Assembly (NCBI RefSeq): GCF_007197755.1
Contig: NZ_CP041636.1
Span: 3,074,001-3,138,000, forward strand
Direction: 5' to 3'
DNA from: Ferrovibrio terrae
Lineage (GTDB): Bacteria; Pseudomonadota; Alphaproteobacteria; Ferrovibrionales; Ferrovibrionaceae
Length of the DNA stretch: 64,000 nt
Below, one piece after another: positions 32,891 through 41,652 of this stretch (position 1 is its first letter; the number at the start of each line of letters is the position of its first letter). A model generated the notes under the pieces. That model was not told the origin of the DNA. It did not search any database and saw only the letters and a list, made by a program, of their open reading frames with translations. A program made the translations under genes and the position numbers.

Positions 32891-33565
32891 ATGAGTGGCC
32901 TGGAACGCGAGACACGGTCAATGTTCGATCCTTACGCTGCCGGACGGCTGATTGCCAACCGGGGCGATTTGAAACGCAAAGCGGTGAATTACGCCCGCGG
33001 CCAGGACGTGCGGCTGAGCGCGGAATTGCGTGGCAAGATCGAGAAGGTCATTGTGAAGAACCAGGCTGAATTCGAAGCTGCTGCGCGCGAGACGCTGGTG
33101 ACCCTGAAGGACGCCTGGGGATCGGCGTCGTTCAATTCGATCGGCCGCGCGCGCTACTACGAATGGATCCGCGACCTGGCGCTGGAACTGAAGGGGCAGG
33201 GCAGCCTGTTCGGATATCCACTGGTCACGCTGTATGCTGACTCCCTGAAGAATCTCTGTGATGGCCTGACCAGTCCCAGCCATCGCCTGCATGCCATCAT
33301 CGGCCTGAATATCGACGCGCTGAATATCATCGTGCGCCGCCGCATCAGCGGGCCGGGCAGCATGCTGGAACGCCGCGTGGCCGAAGCCTTCCGCGAGGCC
33401 TACACCAAGATGCGCCTGCGCCAGCCGTCCGAAGTGGCGATGGAGCACAAGGTGGCGGATGCCGTGCGGCAGCTGGATGGCAAGCGCGAACCGTCGGTGA
33501 AATCGCCGGATTTGAAGAATACCGGCCGCGAATGGCCGAATGGCGTGCGCCTGACGGCCGATTGA
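32891..33565 (+). CDS. Hypothetical helical protein, 224 residues
   Basis: A basic, largely alpha-helical soluble protein. The central part (GYPLVTLYADSLKNLC, then HAIIGLNIDALNIIVRRR) has the spacing of a helical bundle like the Hpt-like domains attached to alphaproteobacterial signalling proteins, but I see no convincing phosphorylatable His and treat that only as a guess. Alternative start ATG 32921. It is followed after 7 nt by another unknown gene, so they likely form an operon. Confidence 0.65.
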   Translation: MSGLERETRSMFDPYAAGRLIANRGDLKRKAVNYARGQDVRLSAELRGKIEKVIVKNQAEFEAAARETLVTLKDAWGSASFNSIGRARYYEWIRDLALELKGQGSLFGYPLVTLYADSLKNLCDGLTSPSHRLHAIIGLNIDALNIIVRRRISGPGSMLERRVAEAFREAYTKMRLRQPSEVAMEHKVADAVRQLDGKREPSVKSPDLKNTGREWPNGVRLTAD

Positions 33566-33572
33566 GGCAGGC

Positions 33573-33908
33573 GTGACTGATTCCGACGACCGCAACAATC
33601 CGAACGGACCGCCGGAAGGCTTCAACTGGAAGCCGCAGGCGATCAAGCCGATTGCCGCGCAGGAAGTGATCGCCGAGGCGATCAAGGAAGCCGACAACAG
33701 CTATTTCTTCGAGAATTACACCAAGCAGTCTGCCGCGGTGATCGCGGCGCTGCGCAAGCATGGCTATGTGATCGTGCCCTATTATCCCACGGTCGGCATG
33801 GTCAAGGCGGCGATGGACGAGCTGCAATACGGCCAGAACCGGTTCACCAATGTGGTGATGCCGATGTATCTGGCGATGATGAAAGCGGCGCCCAAGCCGA
33901 AGGGCTGA
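33573..33908 (+). CDS. Hypothetical protein, 111 residues
   Basis: A GTG-initiated small soluble protein. The N-terminus is polar and probably disordered (DSDDRNNPNGPPEG); a helical region and HGYVIVPYYPTVGMVKAAM follow, ending in a basic tail. Not recognised. The 7-nt spacing from the preceding gene argues for co-expression. Confidence 0.6.
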   Translation: MTDSDDRNNPNGPPEGFNWKPQAIKPIAAQEVIAEAIKEADNSYFFENYTKQSAAVIAALRKHGYVIVPYYPTVGMVKAAMDELQYGQNRFTNVVMPMYLAMMKAAPKPKG

Positions 33909-34015
33909 TGTGGGCTAACCCCGCATTAACCGTGATCTGGTATTGCTGCGAAACTGCGGTAGACTACGGGCGGATCGAGTGTCCGGGTCGGCCGTTTCTC
34001 AGGAGTTGACCAACG

Positions 34016-34216
34016 ATGAGCCGGGACAAGCTGGTGGCTTTCCTGCGCGTGGCGGGGCCGCAGCGCACCGCTGAAATCCTCAAACGTCTGCCGCCGCAAG
34101 AGGCGCAGGCGGTGCAGCAGGCGCTCGACCAGTCTCCGAACATTGCCTCCACCCAGGTGGATGTCGCCGCCGATGCGGCCGCCACCTTTGTTGCCGCGGT
34201 CGGCCGCAAGCGCTGA
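34016..34216 (+). CDS. Hypothetical protein, 66 residues
   Basis: A small basic, two- or three-helix protein (KLVAFLRVAGPQRTAEILKRLPPQEAQAVQQAL). The LKRLPPQEAQ segment faintly resembles helices of FliG N-domains, which is not enough for an assignment. A CAGGAG ribosome site lies about 9 nt upstream of the ATG. The TGATG junction couples it to the next gene. Confidence 0.55.
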   Translation: MSRDKLVAFLRVAGPQRTAEILKRLPPQEAQAVQQALDQSPNIASTQVDVAADAAATFVAAVGRKR

Positions 34217-34779
34217 TGCGCAGACGTGTTGGCTGGAAGGCCGCGCTGGCGACTGTGATCGTGCTGCTGATGGGCGGTGATGCCCAGGCGCAGCAACTGG
34301 CGCAACAACAGGAAGGCCTTCGGGCCGCCAGCCGGCCGAAGCGACCGGATATCTGTTTCAATCGTCCCGAAATCGAAGCTGAAGCCATCGTGCGGGCCGG
34401 CATGATTATCCGCGATCATGCGCGCGCCTGCGCCCGTCGCGGTCATGACACAGGCATTCTCCAGCTCTGGGCTGCGTTCGACAGCGCCAATGCCGACAAG
34501 CTGCAGGATGCCGTGCAGGTGCGCGCCCAGGCCTACAAGCGCAACTGGCCCAAGGATCCCAACATCGCCCAGCGCTATGCGAATGAGTCGGTTGCTTCGC
34601 GCCAGCTCGTCGATTTCGCGCCGGAGGAATGCATGGCGCTGCGCGATCTGGTCGAGGGCTTCAAGATCTGGCCGGATTACATGAAGCATGTCCGCAGCGT
34701 CGAGGTCGGACAGGTCCTGGTGCTGATCCGGCAGTGTCCGCGGCGCTCGCCCGGCGAGCCGGGCGCCAGGCTGGACTGA
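34216..34779 (+). CDS. Exported hypothetical protein, 187 residues
   Basis: Begins with a signal peptide (RRRVGWKAALATVIVLLMGG, cleavage likely after AQA at about residue 25), followed by a Gln-rich stretch and a helical mature region with four Cys (ICF, ACARR, ECMAL, RQCP), which could form two disulfides in the periplasm. Not recognised. It overlaps the 66-residue gene by one base and ends 2 nt before the convergent OB-fold-like gene. Confidence 0.65.
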   Translation: MRRRVGWKAALATVIVLLMGGDAQAQQLAQQQEGLRAASRPKRPDICFNRPEIEAEAIVRAGMIIRDHARACARRGHDTGILQLWAAFDSANADKLQDAVQVRAQAYKRNWPKDPNIAQRYANESVASRQLVDFAPEECMALRDLVEGFKIWPDYMKHVRSVEVGQVLVLIRQCPRRSPGEPGARLD

Positions 34780-34781
34780 GC

Positions 34782-35330
34782 CTAGCTCCCCGGCACCACG
34801 ACGATGCGGTTATTTTCCAGCAGCAGGCTGCCGGCGCGGAAGACCGGCGTGCCGTAAGGATCCATCTGGCCGATCGCCCGCACGCGGTCGCCGGCCTTCA
34901 CCTTGGTCAGGTCGCGCCAGGTCGGGCCGATCACGATCACCTGGCTGGAATTGCCGTCATTCAGCACAAAGGTCGTGGCCTGCGGCGACAGCACCACACC
35001 CTGGATCGTCACGGCCTTGCCGCGCGGGATTTCTGAAATCGGCACCAGCGGCGGCACTTCAAAGGCCATGCTGCGCGTCGTGCCGCGCTGGTTGTTCTGC
35101 TGCGTGCCGCTGGGCGCTTTCTTCTCGTCCTTCTTCTCAGTCTGCTGTGGCTGGCCCGGCTGTGCCGGTTGCGACGGCTGCGGCACGATGGGCTGGCTCG
35201 GCGGCTGCGCGGCGCGCGGATCGGCCTGGCTCGGTGTCGCCGGCGGTGTCACCGGGGCCGGCTGCTGCGCCAGCGCGGGCGCGGCGATCAGGATGGCTGC
35301 GCCAAGGATGAGAAGAGGCTTTAGATGCAT
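34782..35330 (-). CDS. Exported proline/glutamine-rich protein with C-terminal OB-fold-like domain
   Basis: 182 residues. A signal peptide (KPLLILGAAILIAAPALA) is followed by a Pro/Gln/Ser linker of about 60 residues (QPSQPAQPGQPQQTEKKDEK) and a C-terminal domain (about 95-182) with five predicted strands (GVVLSPQATTFVLNDGNSS, GDRVRAIGQMDPYG), like periplasmic OB-fold (BOF or DUF5666-type) proteins. Probably a periplasmic binding or envelope protein of unknown role. Its first codons overlap the end of the SDR gene by 10 nt, implying cotranscription. Confidence 0.65.
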   Translation of the reverse strand: MHLKPLLILGAAILIAAPALAQQPAPVTPPATPSQADPRAAQPPSQPIVPQPSQPAQPGQPQQTEKKDEKKAPSGTQQNNQRGTTRSMAFEVPPLVPISEIPRGKAVTIQGVVLSPQATTFVLNDGNSSQVIVIGPTWRDLTKVKAGDRVRAIGQMDPYGTPVFRAGSLLLENNRIVVVPGS

Positions 35331-36079
35331 CGGCCGCCATCGACCTCCATGCAGACACCGGTGATGAAATTCGCCTCGTCCGAGGCGAGATAGAGCGCGG
35401 CGTTGGCGATATCGGTCGGCGTCGAGAAACGGCCGATCGGGATGGTGCTGACGAATTTCGCCTTCATCTCCGAAGTCTCTTCGCCACCCATGAATTCTTT
35501 CAGCATCGGCGTCAGGCCGGCCACCGGGTTGAGCGCGTTGACGCGGATCTGCTCCGGCGCCAGTTCCACCGCCATCGCCTTGGTCAGCGTGATCACCGCG
35601 CCCTTCGAGCCATTGTACCAGACCAGGCCGGGGCGGGGCCGCACGCCGGCGGTGGAGGCGATGTTGATGAAGCAGCCGCCGCCGCGCTTGCGCATTTCCG
35701 GGATCGCATGCTGGGCCGAGAGATAGATGCTTTTCACGTTGACGGCGAAGAGCTTGTCGAAGGTGGCTTCGTCGGTATTCAGCAGCGATGCGTTGCGCTG
35801 CGGCATGCCGGCATTGTTCACCATGATGTCGAGCCCGCCGAAAGCTTCGACAGTCTTTTCCACCAGCGCCTTCATCTGCAGGTTCTGGCTGACATCGGCG
35901 GCCACCGGCAGTGCCTTCTGCCCGGCCTTGTTGATCTCGCCGGCGACTTTTTCGGCAGCCGCGAGATTCAGGTCGCCGATCACCACGGATGCGCCCTCGG
36001 CCGCGAAACGCTTGGCGATGCCTTCGCCAAAACCCGAACCGCCACCCGTTACGATCGCAACCTTGCCAGCCAGACGCAT
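35321..36079 (-). CDS. Short-chain dehydrogenase/reductase (classical SDR)
   Basis: A 252-residue classical SDR with an intact cofactor motif (TGGGSGFGEG), NNAG, catalytic Ser (INIAST), and YNGSK (Tyr and Lys in place), then the VDGG end. Probably NAD(H)- or NADP(H)-dependent oxidoreduction of an alcohol or ketone; substrate unknown. It is divergent from the hydrolase gene across a 131-nt gap, which suggests coordinated use with the degradative genes that follow. Confidence 0.92.
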   Translation of the reverse strand: MRLAGKVAIVTGGGSGFGEGIAKRFAAEGASVVIGDLNLAAAEKVAGEINKAGQKALPVAADVSQNLQMKALVEKTVEAFGGLDIMVNNAGMPQRNASLLNTDEATFDKLFAVNVKSIYLSAQHAIPEMRKRGGGCFINIASTAGVRPRPGLVWYNGSKGAVITLTKAMAVELAPEQIRVNALNPVAGLTPMLKEFMGGEETSEMKAKFVSTIPIGRFSTPTDIANAALYLASDEANFITGVCMEVDGGRCI

Positions 36080-36210
36080 GAACCCGATTCCTTCCCTAAA
36101 AAAGCCATTCCGTTCACTCTAGCTTGCCGGCCGGGGCATGCAAGCGCCTGATTCCCCTGCTAGACTGCCAGGTATTAGATTGGGACATATCCAGGAATAG
36201 GGAGGCGCAG

Positions 36211-37092
36211 GTGCTGTTTCCGGGTTTCGAGCAAAAGCGTGTGGCCGGTGAGGGCGCCGAGATCAACCTGCGGATCGGCGGCAAGGGGCCGGCGCTGCTG
36301 CTGCTGCATGGCTACCCGCAAACCCATGCGATGTGGCACCGGATCGCGCCGAAACTGGCCGAAGACTTCACCGTGGTCTGCGCTGATCTGCGCGGCTATG
36401 GCGACAGCGGCAAGCCGGCCACCACGCCCGACCATGCCCCCTATGCCTTCCGCGCCATGGCTGCCGATATGGCAAAGGCGATGGCCACGCTGGGCTTCGA
36501 CCAGTTCTTCCTCGCCGGCCACGACCGCGGCGCCCGCGTGTCGCATCGCCTGACGCTGGATCATCAGGCGCGCGTGAAAAAGGTGGCGCTGATGGATATC
36601 GTGCCGACGCTGCATCTTTACGAAAACATCGATCAGCAGGTGGCGACCGGCTACTACCACTGGTTCTGGCTGATCCAGCCGGCGCCGTTCCCCGAGAAGA
36701 TGATCGGCTCCGATCCGGAATTCTATCTGCGCAAGAAGACCGGCCACTGGTCAGGCTCGAGCTTCAAATTCGATGACGCGGCCATGGCGGAATATCTGCG
36801 CTGCTTCAAGGAAGAAACCATCCACGCCTCCTGCGAGGACTATCGCGCGGCTGCCACCATAGATCTGGTGCATGACCGGGCCGACCGCGACGCGAACAAA
36901 CGCGTGACCTGCCCGATGCTGGTGCTGTGGGGCAGCAAGGGCCTGATGGGCAAGGCCTATGATGTGCTGGGCGCATGGCGCGACCGTGTGAGCGGCAGCC
37001 TTGAGGGTCATGCCGTCAACAGCGGGCATTTCCTGCCCGAGGAAGCGCCGGACGAGACCTACGCGGCGATGCTCAAATTTTTCAAGGCCTGA
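36211..37092 (+). CDS. Alpha/beta hydrolase, fluoroacetate-dehalogenase-like
   Basis: A 293-residue hydrolase that by motif is a close relative of fluoroacetate dehalogenase (FAcD). The oxyanion motif HGYPQTH is followed by the nucleophile Asp105 in GHDRGAR (an Asp, not a Ser), acid Asp129 in DIVPT, the halide-pocket pair His150-Trp151 (YYHWFWL), Tyr211 in CEDYRA and base His273 in GHF. All key FAcD positions (Asp110, Asp134, His155, Trp156, Tyr219, His280) have a counterpart. Expected reaction: hydrolytic removal of halide from haloacetate. The start GTG 36211 has GGGAGG 5 nt upstream, and the frame before it lacks family character. An epoxide-hydrolase role is less likely. Confidence 0.88.
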   Translation: MLFPGFEQKRVAGEGAEINLRIGGKGPALLLLHGYPQTHAMWHRIAPKLAEDFTVVCADLRGYGDSGKPATTPDHAPYAFRAMAADMAKAMATLGFDQFFLAGHDRGARVSHRLTLDHQARVKKVALMDIVPTLHLYENIDQQVATGYYHWFWLIQPAPFPEKMIGSDPEFYLRKKTGHWSGSSFKFDDAAMAEYLRCFKEETIHASCEDYRAAATIDLVHDRADRDANKRVTCPMLVLWGSKGLMGKAYDVLGAWRDRVSGSLEGHAVNSGHFLPEEAPDETYAAMLKFFKA

Positions 37093-37098
37093 TCAAAG

Positions 37099-37917
37099 AT
37101 GACCGAGACGCCGCCGCCCAATCCTGAAACCGAACTGCCGCCCCTGATCGCTGCCGGCATTGCGCCGGCGCCGAAGATCAGCCCGTTCACCCGGCTGCGC
37201 AACTATTTCCTCGCGGGCATCATCGTCACCGCGCCGATCGGCCTGACCATCTATCTGGTCTTCATCACCATCGAGGCGATCGACCGCAACGTGCGCAGTC
37301 TGGTGCCGCTGGGCTACCAGCCGGAACGCTTCATCCCCTACGACCTGCCGTTTGGTATTCCGGGGCTGGGCCTGATTGCCGCCCTGGTGATTCTGACCCT
37401 GATCGGTTTCCTCGCCACCAACCTGATGGGCCGCACGCTGCTCTCGCTGGGCGAGCGGATCGTGGCGCGCATGCCGGTGGTGCGCGGCGTCTATTCGGCG
37501 CTGAAACAGATTTTCGAAACCGTGTTCAGCCAGTCGGGCAATTCCTTCCGCCAGGTGGCGCTGGTGCCCTGGCCCTCCACCGGATCGTGGACCATCGCTT
37601 TCGTCACCAATTACATCCAGGGCACCGAGATCGCCGGGCATCTTGGCGAAGAGATCGTCACCGTCTATGTGCCGACCACGCCGAACCCGACCGGCGGCTA
37701 CATGACCTATTATCGCCGCCGCGACATCCATATCCTGTCGGTGAGCGTGGACCAGGCGATGAAGCTGATCATTTCCTGCGGCGTGATCGTGCCGCCGGGA
37801 TTGGTGACGGAACTGACGGCCGCAACGAAGACGGCCGAAGGAGGAAAGCCCAGTGGCAAGTCCGGCCCCGGAAACACAAGCCCAAACACCGGCACAGACG
37901 GCAACTTCACGCCCTGA
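37099..37917 (+). CDS. DUF502-family membrane protein
   Basis: A 272-residue inner-membrane protein. Two transmembrane helices (about 38-62 and 92-116) are followed by a soluble domain with the family's MPVVRGVYSALKQIFETV, VTVYVPTTPNPTGGY and SVDQAMKLIISCG motifs. DUF502 function is not settled. The C-terminal tail (beyond about residue 245) overlaps the start of the P450 gene by 65 nt in another frame. It is 6 nt after the hydrolase gene. Confidence 0.9.
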   Translation: MTETPPPNPETELPPLIAAGIAPAPKISPFTRLRNYFLAGIIVTAPIGLTIYLVFITIEAIDRNVRSLVPLGYQPERFIPYDLPFGIPGLGLIAALVILTLIGFLATNLMGRTLLSLGERIVARMPVVRGVYSALKQIFETVFSQSGNSFRQVALVPWPSTGSWTIAFVTNYIQGTEIAGHLGEEIVTVYVPTTPNPTGGYMTYYRRRDIHILSVSVDQAMKLIISCGVIVPPGLVTELTAATKTAEGGKPSGKSGPGNTSPNTGTDGNFTP

Positions 37918-39157
37918 TCTGCCTGGCCAAGAAGAATTGGGCAGGGTCAGCCGTTTCGATCTGCGGGCGCTGGACAGGGATTTTCTCGACAATCCCTATC
38001 CGGTCTACCACCTGCTGCGGCAGCACGATCCGGTGCGTCACATGCCGGACGGCAGCTGGTTCCTGACCCGATACGACGACCTGCACGCGGTCTATAGGGA
38101 TAATCGGCGGTTTTCTTCGGACAAGAAGATCGAGTTCGGCCCGAAATACGGCGAGGGCACACCGCTGCATCGCCACCACACCACCAGCCTGGTGTTCAAC
38201 GACCCGCCGCTGCATACCCGCGTGCGGCGACTGCTGGCACCGGCCTTCACGCCGCGCGCGCTGAAACTGCTTGAACATCGCTTCGTGGACCTGGTGGCGC
38301 GCATGCTGGATCGCGCCGCGCAGCAGGGTGGCATGGATGTGATCGCCGATTTCGCATCGGCGCTGCCGGTCGAGATCGTCGGCGACATGCTTGCGGTGCC
38401 GCATGAAGACCGCCACCTGCTGCGCGACTGGTCACTGGCCATCCTCGGCGCGCTGGAGCCGGTCTTGACACCGGAACGGGCCGAGCAGGGGCATCGCGCC
38501 GTCCGTGAATTCGAGACCTATCTGGAGCGTCATATCGCCGACTGGGAAACGCGCATGGATGCGCGCGAAGTCGAGGATGCCTATGGCGATGTGCTGGCCG
38601 GGCTGATCCGTGGCGAGAATGGCGAAAAGCTGACCTCTGCCGAACTGGTGCAGAACTGCATCTTCCTGCTCAATGCCGGCCATGAAACCACCACCAACCT
38701 GATCGGCAACGGCATCGCCGCACTGCTGGACTGGCCAGACGAAAAGCGCCGGCTGACCGATGATCCCGGACTGATCAAGACAGCGATAGAAGAATTCCTG
38801 CGCTTTGAATCCTCCAACCAGCTCGGCAACCGCCGCGTGGTGGAGCGCGTCGAGATCGGCGGCGTCACTTTCGAGCCCGGCGCGCTGGTCACGCTGTGCA
38901 TCGGCGCGGCCAACCGCGATCCCGCGCAGTTCCCCGATCCCGACCGGCTCGATGTCGGCCGCACACCGAACCGGCATCTGGCCTTTGGCGCCGGCATTCA
39001 TGCCTGCGCCGGCATGTCGCTGGCGCGGCTGGAGGGCCAGATCGCCGTACAGCAGTTGCTGGCGCGCTTCCCCGGTTTCCGCGCCACCGGCAAGGCCGTG
39101 CGCGGCGGCCGCGCGCGGTTCAGGGGCTACCTGTCATTTCCAGTTGAGTTCAGTTGA
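37853..39157 (+). CDS. Cytochrome P450
   Basis: A 434-residue bacterial class I P450. The I-helix oxygen-activating motif is AGHETTT, the K-helix ExxR is in EEFLRFES, and the haem ligand is Cys385 in FGAGIHACAG. No transmembrane anchor. The GTG start at 37853 is preceded by a strong GGAGGAAA and lies within the 3' end of the DUF502 gene. Redox partners (ferredoxin and reductase) are not in the window. Substrate unknown; the linked hydrolase, SDR and Rieske genes suggest degradation of foreign compounds. Confidence 0.93.
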   Translation: MASPAPETQAQTPAQTATSRPDLPGQEELGRVSRFDLRALDRDFLDNPYPVYHLLRQHDPVRHMPDGSWFLTRYDDLHAVYRDNRRFSSDKKIEFGPKYGEGTPLHRHHTTSLVFNDPPLHTRVRRLLAPAFTPRALKLLEHRFVDLVARMLDRAAQQGGMDVIADFASALPVEIVGDMLAVPHEDRHLLRDWSLAILGALEPVLTPERAEQGHRAVREFETYLERHIADWETRMDAREVEDAYGDVLAGLIRGENGEKLTSAELVQNCIFLLNAGHETTTNLIGNGIAALLDWPDEKRRLTDDPGLIKTAIEEFLRFESSNQLGNRRVVERVEIGGVTFEPGALVTLCIGAANRDPAQFPDPDRLDVGRTPNRHLAFGAGIHACAGMSLARLEGQIAVQQLLARFPGFRATGKAVRGGRARFRGYLSFPVEFS

Positions 39158-39159
39158 GC

Positions 39160-40620
39160 ATGACCCGGAGAAAACGTCTCGCCGTTGCCCGCCTCTGGCA
39201 TGAGGGCAACAGCTTCACCCCGTTGCCGACGACACTGCCCGATTTCGAGCGCCGTGAATGGTTCGAGGGCAGCGAGGGCCTGGCGCGCTATCGCGGTACG
39301 GGCACCGAGCTGGGCGCGGTCGTCGCCTTTGCCGATATGCATCCGGACTGGGAGGTCACTGTGCTGCGCTGCGCCTCGGCGCCGCCGGGCGGGCCGGTGG
39401 AGGACGCGCTGTATGAACGCATCGTCGCCGACATGCTGCGCGGTCTCGAGGGCCAACACTGGGATGCTGTCTATCTGTCGCTGCATGGCGCGCTGGTGGT
39501 GGAGAGTGAGCCGCAGGCGGACCTGATGCTGCTGCGCCGGGTGCGCGCGGTGATCGGCGACGCGGTTCCGCTGGGCGTCAGTTTCGACCTGCATGCCAAC
39601 ATCTCGACCGAACTGCCACGACTGATCGATTTTGGCTCCGGCTACAAGACGCATCCGCATATCGACATGGACCAGACGGCGGCGCGCGTTCTGGCCGAGC
39701 TGGCACGGTTGGTGAACGGTGGCGCGAAACTGTCGGGCACGGTGAAAAAGCTGCCGGTGCTGCTGCACAGTTTCAACATGCGCACCGCCGCCGGCCCGAT
39801 GGCGGATACCGTCAGCGATGCGAAGGCGGCGACCACGGGCAGCGTGAAGGACATCACTGTGTTCGGCGGTTTCGTCTGGGGCGACAGTCCCGATGCCGGC
39901 GCCAGCATTCTGAGCTGGGCCGAGACAGAGACGGCCGCGAAAGCTGCCGCTGATGATATCGCGCAGAAGCTGTTTGCGCGGCGCGAAGAATTCCGCACCT
40001 CGCTGCCGACGCCGGCGCAAGGTCTGCAGGCCGCGCTGCAGAAACCCGGCCTTGTCTGCGTGGTCGAGCCGAGCGACAATCCGCTGTCGGGCGGTATCGG
40101 TGACACCACCGGATTGCTGCGCGCCCTGCTCGATATGAAGATCGATGGCGAGGCGGTCTTCGCCTTCCTCTACGATCCCGATCTGGTGCAGGCCGCGACG
40201 ACGGCCGGCATCGGCAAAACGATCACGGCCAAACTTGGCGGTCGCATCGCGCCGCATTTCGGCGCGCCAGTGGAGGCGAGGGCCGAGGTCGTGGCGCTGA
40301 CCGATGGCCGTTTTGTCAATGAAGGTCCGTTCGAGACCGGCATGGCGGTCGATCTGGGCGAGACGGCAGTGCTCAAGACCGGCAACGTCAAGGTGATCGT
40401 CACCTCCAGCAGTCAGGCCGGCATAGATCCGGCCTATTTCCGGCTGCATGGCATCGACCTGGCGAAAATACGTCTGATCGCCGCCAAGGCGAAGAACCAT
40501 TTCCGCGCCGCCTTCGTCGAGCGTGCCGCGATCATCGTCGATGTCGACACACCCGGCCCGGCGGCGCTCGATCTCTCGGTGCTGCCGTTCCGGTATCTGC
40601 CGGCGGGCATGGAGACGTAG
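39160..40620 (+). CDS. M81-family metallopeptidase (MlrC/microcystinase C-like)
   Basis: A 486-residue member of the family named for microcystin degradation protein MlrC. The N-terminal ARLWHEGNSFTP carries the first metal-binding His-Glu; SLHGALVVE and FDLHANIS supply the other expected ligands, and GYKTHPHIDM follows. The C-terminal MlrC domain holds VEPSDNPLSGGIGD. Most members act on unknown substrates, so microcystin use should not be assumed. ATG 39160 (2 nt after the P450 stop) is preferred over TTG 39154. Confidence 0.88.
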   Translation: MTRRKRLAVARLWHEGNSFTPLPTTLPDFERREWFEGSEGLARYRGTGTELGAVVAFADMHPDWEVTVLRCASAPPGGPVEDALYERIVADMLRGLEGQHWDAVYLSLHGALVVESEPQADLMLLRRVRAVIGDAVPLGVSFDLHANISTELPRLIDFGSGYKTHPHIDMDQTAARVLAELARLVNGGAKLSGTVKKLPVLLHSFNMRTAAGPMADTVSDAKAATTGSVKDITVFGGFVWGDSPDAGASILSWAETETAAKAAADDIAQKLFARREEFRTSLPTPAQGLQAALQKPGLVCVVEPSDNPLSGGIGDTTGLLRALLDMKIDGEAVFAFLYDPDLVQAATTAGIGKTITAKLGGRIAPHFGAPVEARAEVVALTDGRFVNEGPFETGMAVDLGETAVLKTGNVKVIVTSSSQAGIDPAYFRLHGIDLAKIRLIAAKAKNHFRAAFVERAAIIVDVDTPGPAALDLSVLPFRYLPAGMET

Positions 40621-40626
40621 TCAAAA

Positions 40627-40655
40627 GGAAAGGCGGCTGTTGAGGCCGCCTTTCC
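40627..40655. terminator. Rho-independent terminator, stronger for the minus strand
   Basis: A perfect 11-bp stem (GGAAAGGCGGC / GCCGCCTTTCC) with a 7-nt loop between convergent genes. Read on the minus strand the stem is followed by TTTT, so it is a good intrinsic terminator for the solute-binding-protein gene and possibly bidirectional. Confidence 0.75.
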
Positions 40656-40677
40656 GCTATTGCGCTGGCTTCGACGC

Positions 40678-41652
40678 TTAATCGATCCTGGCGCCCGAGG
40701 CCTTCACGGCCTTGGCCCATTTCTCGATCTCGGTCTTCATCAGGTCGGCCAGCACCTGCGGCGAACCGCCGACGGGCTCGGCGCCCTGCTGGTCGAACTG
40801 CGCCTTCATCTCCGGCGACTTCAGGATCGCGTCGATTTCCTGGTTCAGCTTGGCGACGATCGGCGCCGGCGTCTTGATCGGTGCATACATGGCGAACCAG
40901 GCGGTGGCGCTGTAGTCCGGCAGGCCCTGCTCGGCAATCGTCGGGATATCCGGCGTCGACGGCCAGCGCTTCGGCGTGGTGACGCCGAGCGCCCGCAGCG
41001 CGCCCGAGCGGATATGCGGCAGGGCAGATGGCAGGTTGTCGAAGGTGAATTGCACGTTGCCGCCCAGCAGGTCGGTCAGCATCGGGCCCGAACCGCGATA
41101 GGGCACATGCACCAGGTCAGTGCTGGTCATGGTCTTGAACAGTTCGGCCGAGAGATGGCCCGAGGTGCCGTTGCCCGGCGTGCCGAAATTCAGCTTGCCC
41201 GGCTGCGATTTGGCCAGCGCGATGAACTCCTGCACGTTCTTGGCCGGAACGCTCGGATGCACGACCAGCACGTTCGCCACCATGGCGATCAGCGACAGCG
41301 GCGCGAAATCCTTCACCGGGTCATAGCCCAGCTTGTTGTACAGGCTGATGTTGATCGAATGGGTGCCGATGGTGCCCATCATGATCGTGTAGCCGTCGGG
41401 CTCGGACTTCGCGGTGTATTCCGTGCCGATATTGCCGCCGGCGCCGGCGCGATTGTCGACCACGAACTGCTGGCCCAGCCGCTCGCTCAGTTTCTGCGAC
41501 ACATGGCGGGCCAGGATGTCGGTGGTGCCGCCGGCGGGGAAGGGCACAACCACCTTCACCGGCTTGGTCGGATAGGCCTGTGCGAAAACTGCCGAGGAGA
41601 GCAGCAAAGTGGCGGCAGCGGCAGCGGAGAAAAGCGTCCGGGTAAAGGTCAT
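40678..41652 (-). CDS. Tripartite tricarboxylate transporter substrate-binding protein (Bug family)
   Basis: A 324-residue periplasmic binding protein. Signal peptide ends FAQA; the mature N-terminus YPTKPVKVVVPFPAGGTTDILARH and the VDNRAGAGGNIG and GTPGNGTSGHLS loops are standard Bug/TctC features. It would bind a small carboxylic acid. The TctA/TctB membrane proteins are not present, as is common for the many orphan Bug proteins. It is divergent from the TetR gene and convergent with the M81 gene. Confidence 0.93.
   Translation of the reverse strand: MTFTRTLFSAAAAATLLLSSAVFAQAYPTKPVKVVVPFPAGGTTDILARHVSQKLSERLGQQFVVDNRAGAGGNIGTEYTAKSEPDGYTIMMGTIGTHSINISLYNKLGYDPVKDFAPLSLIAMVANVLVVHPSVPAKNVQEFIALAKSQPGKLNFGTPGNGTSGHLSAELFKTMTSTDLVHVPYRGSGPMLTDLLGGNVQFTFDNLPSALPHIRSGALRALGVTTPKRWPSTPDIPTIAEQGLPDYSATAWFAMYAPIKTPAPIVAKLNQEIDAILKSPEMKAQFDQQGAEPVGGSPQVLADLMKTEIEKWAKAVKASGARID

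Noticed and set aside
37853-37917. Frameshift joining the DUF502 and P450 frames into one protein
   Set aside because: Both have normal family lengths and ends, and the P450 has its own strong ribosome site, so an overlap is the simpler reading.
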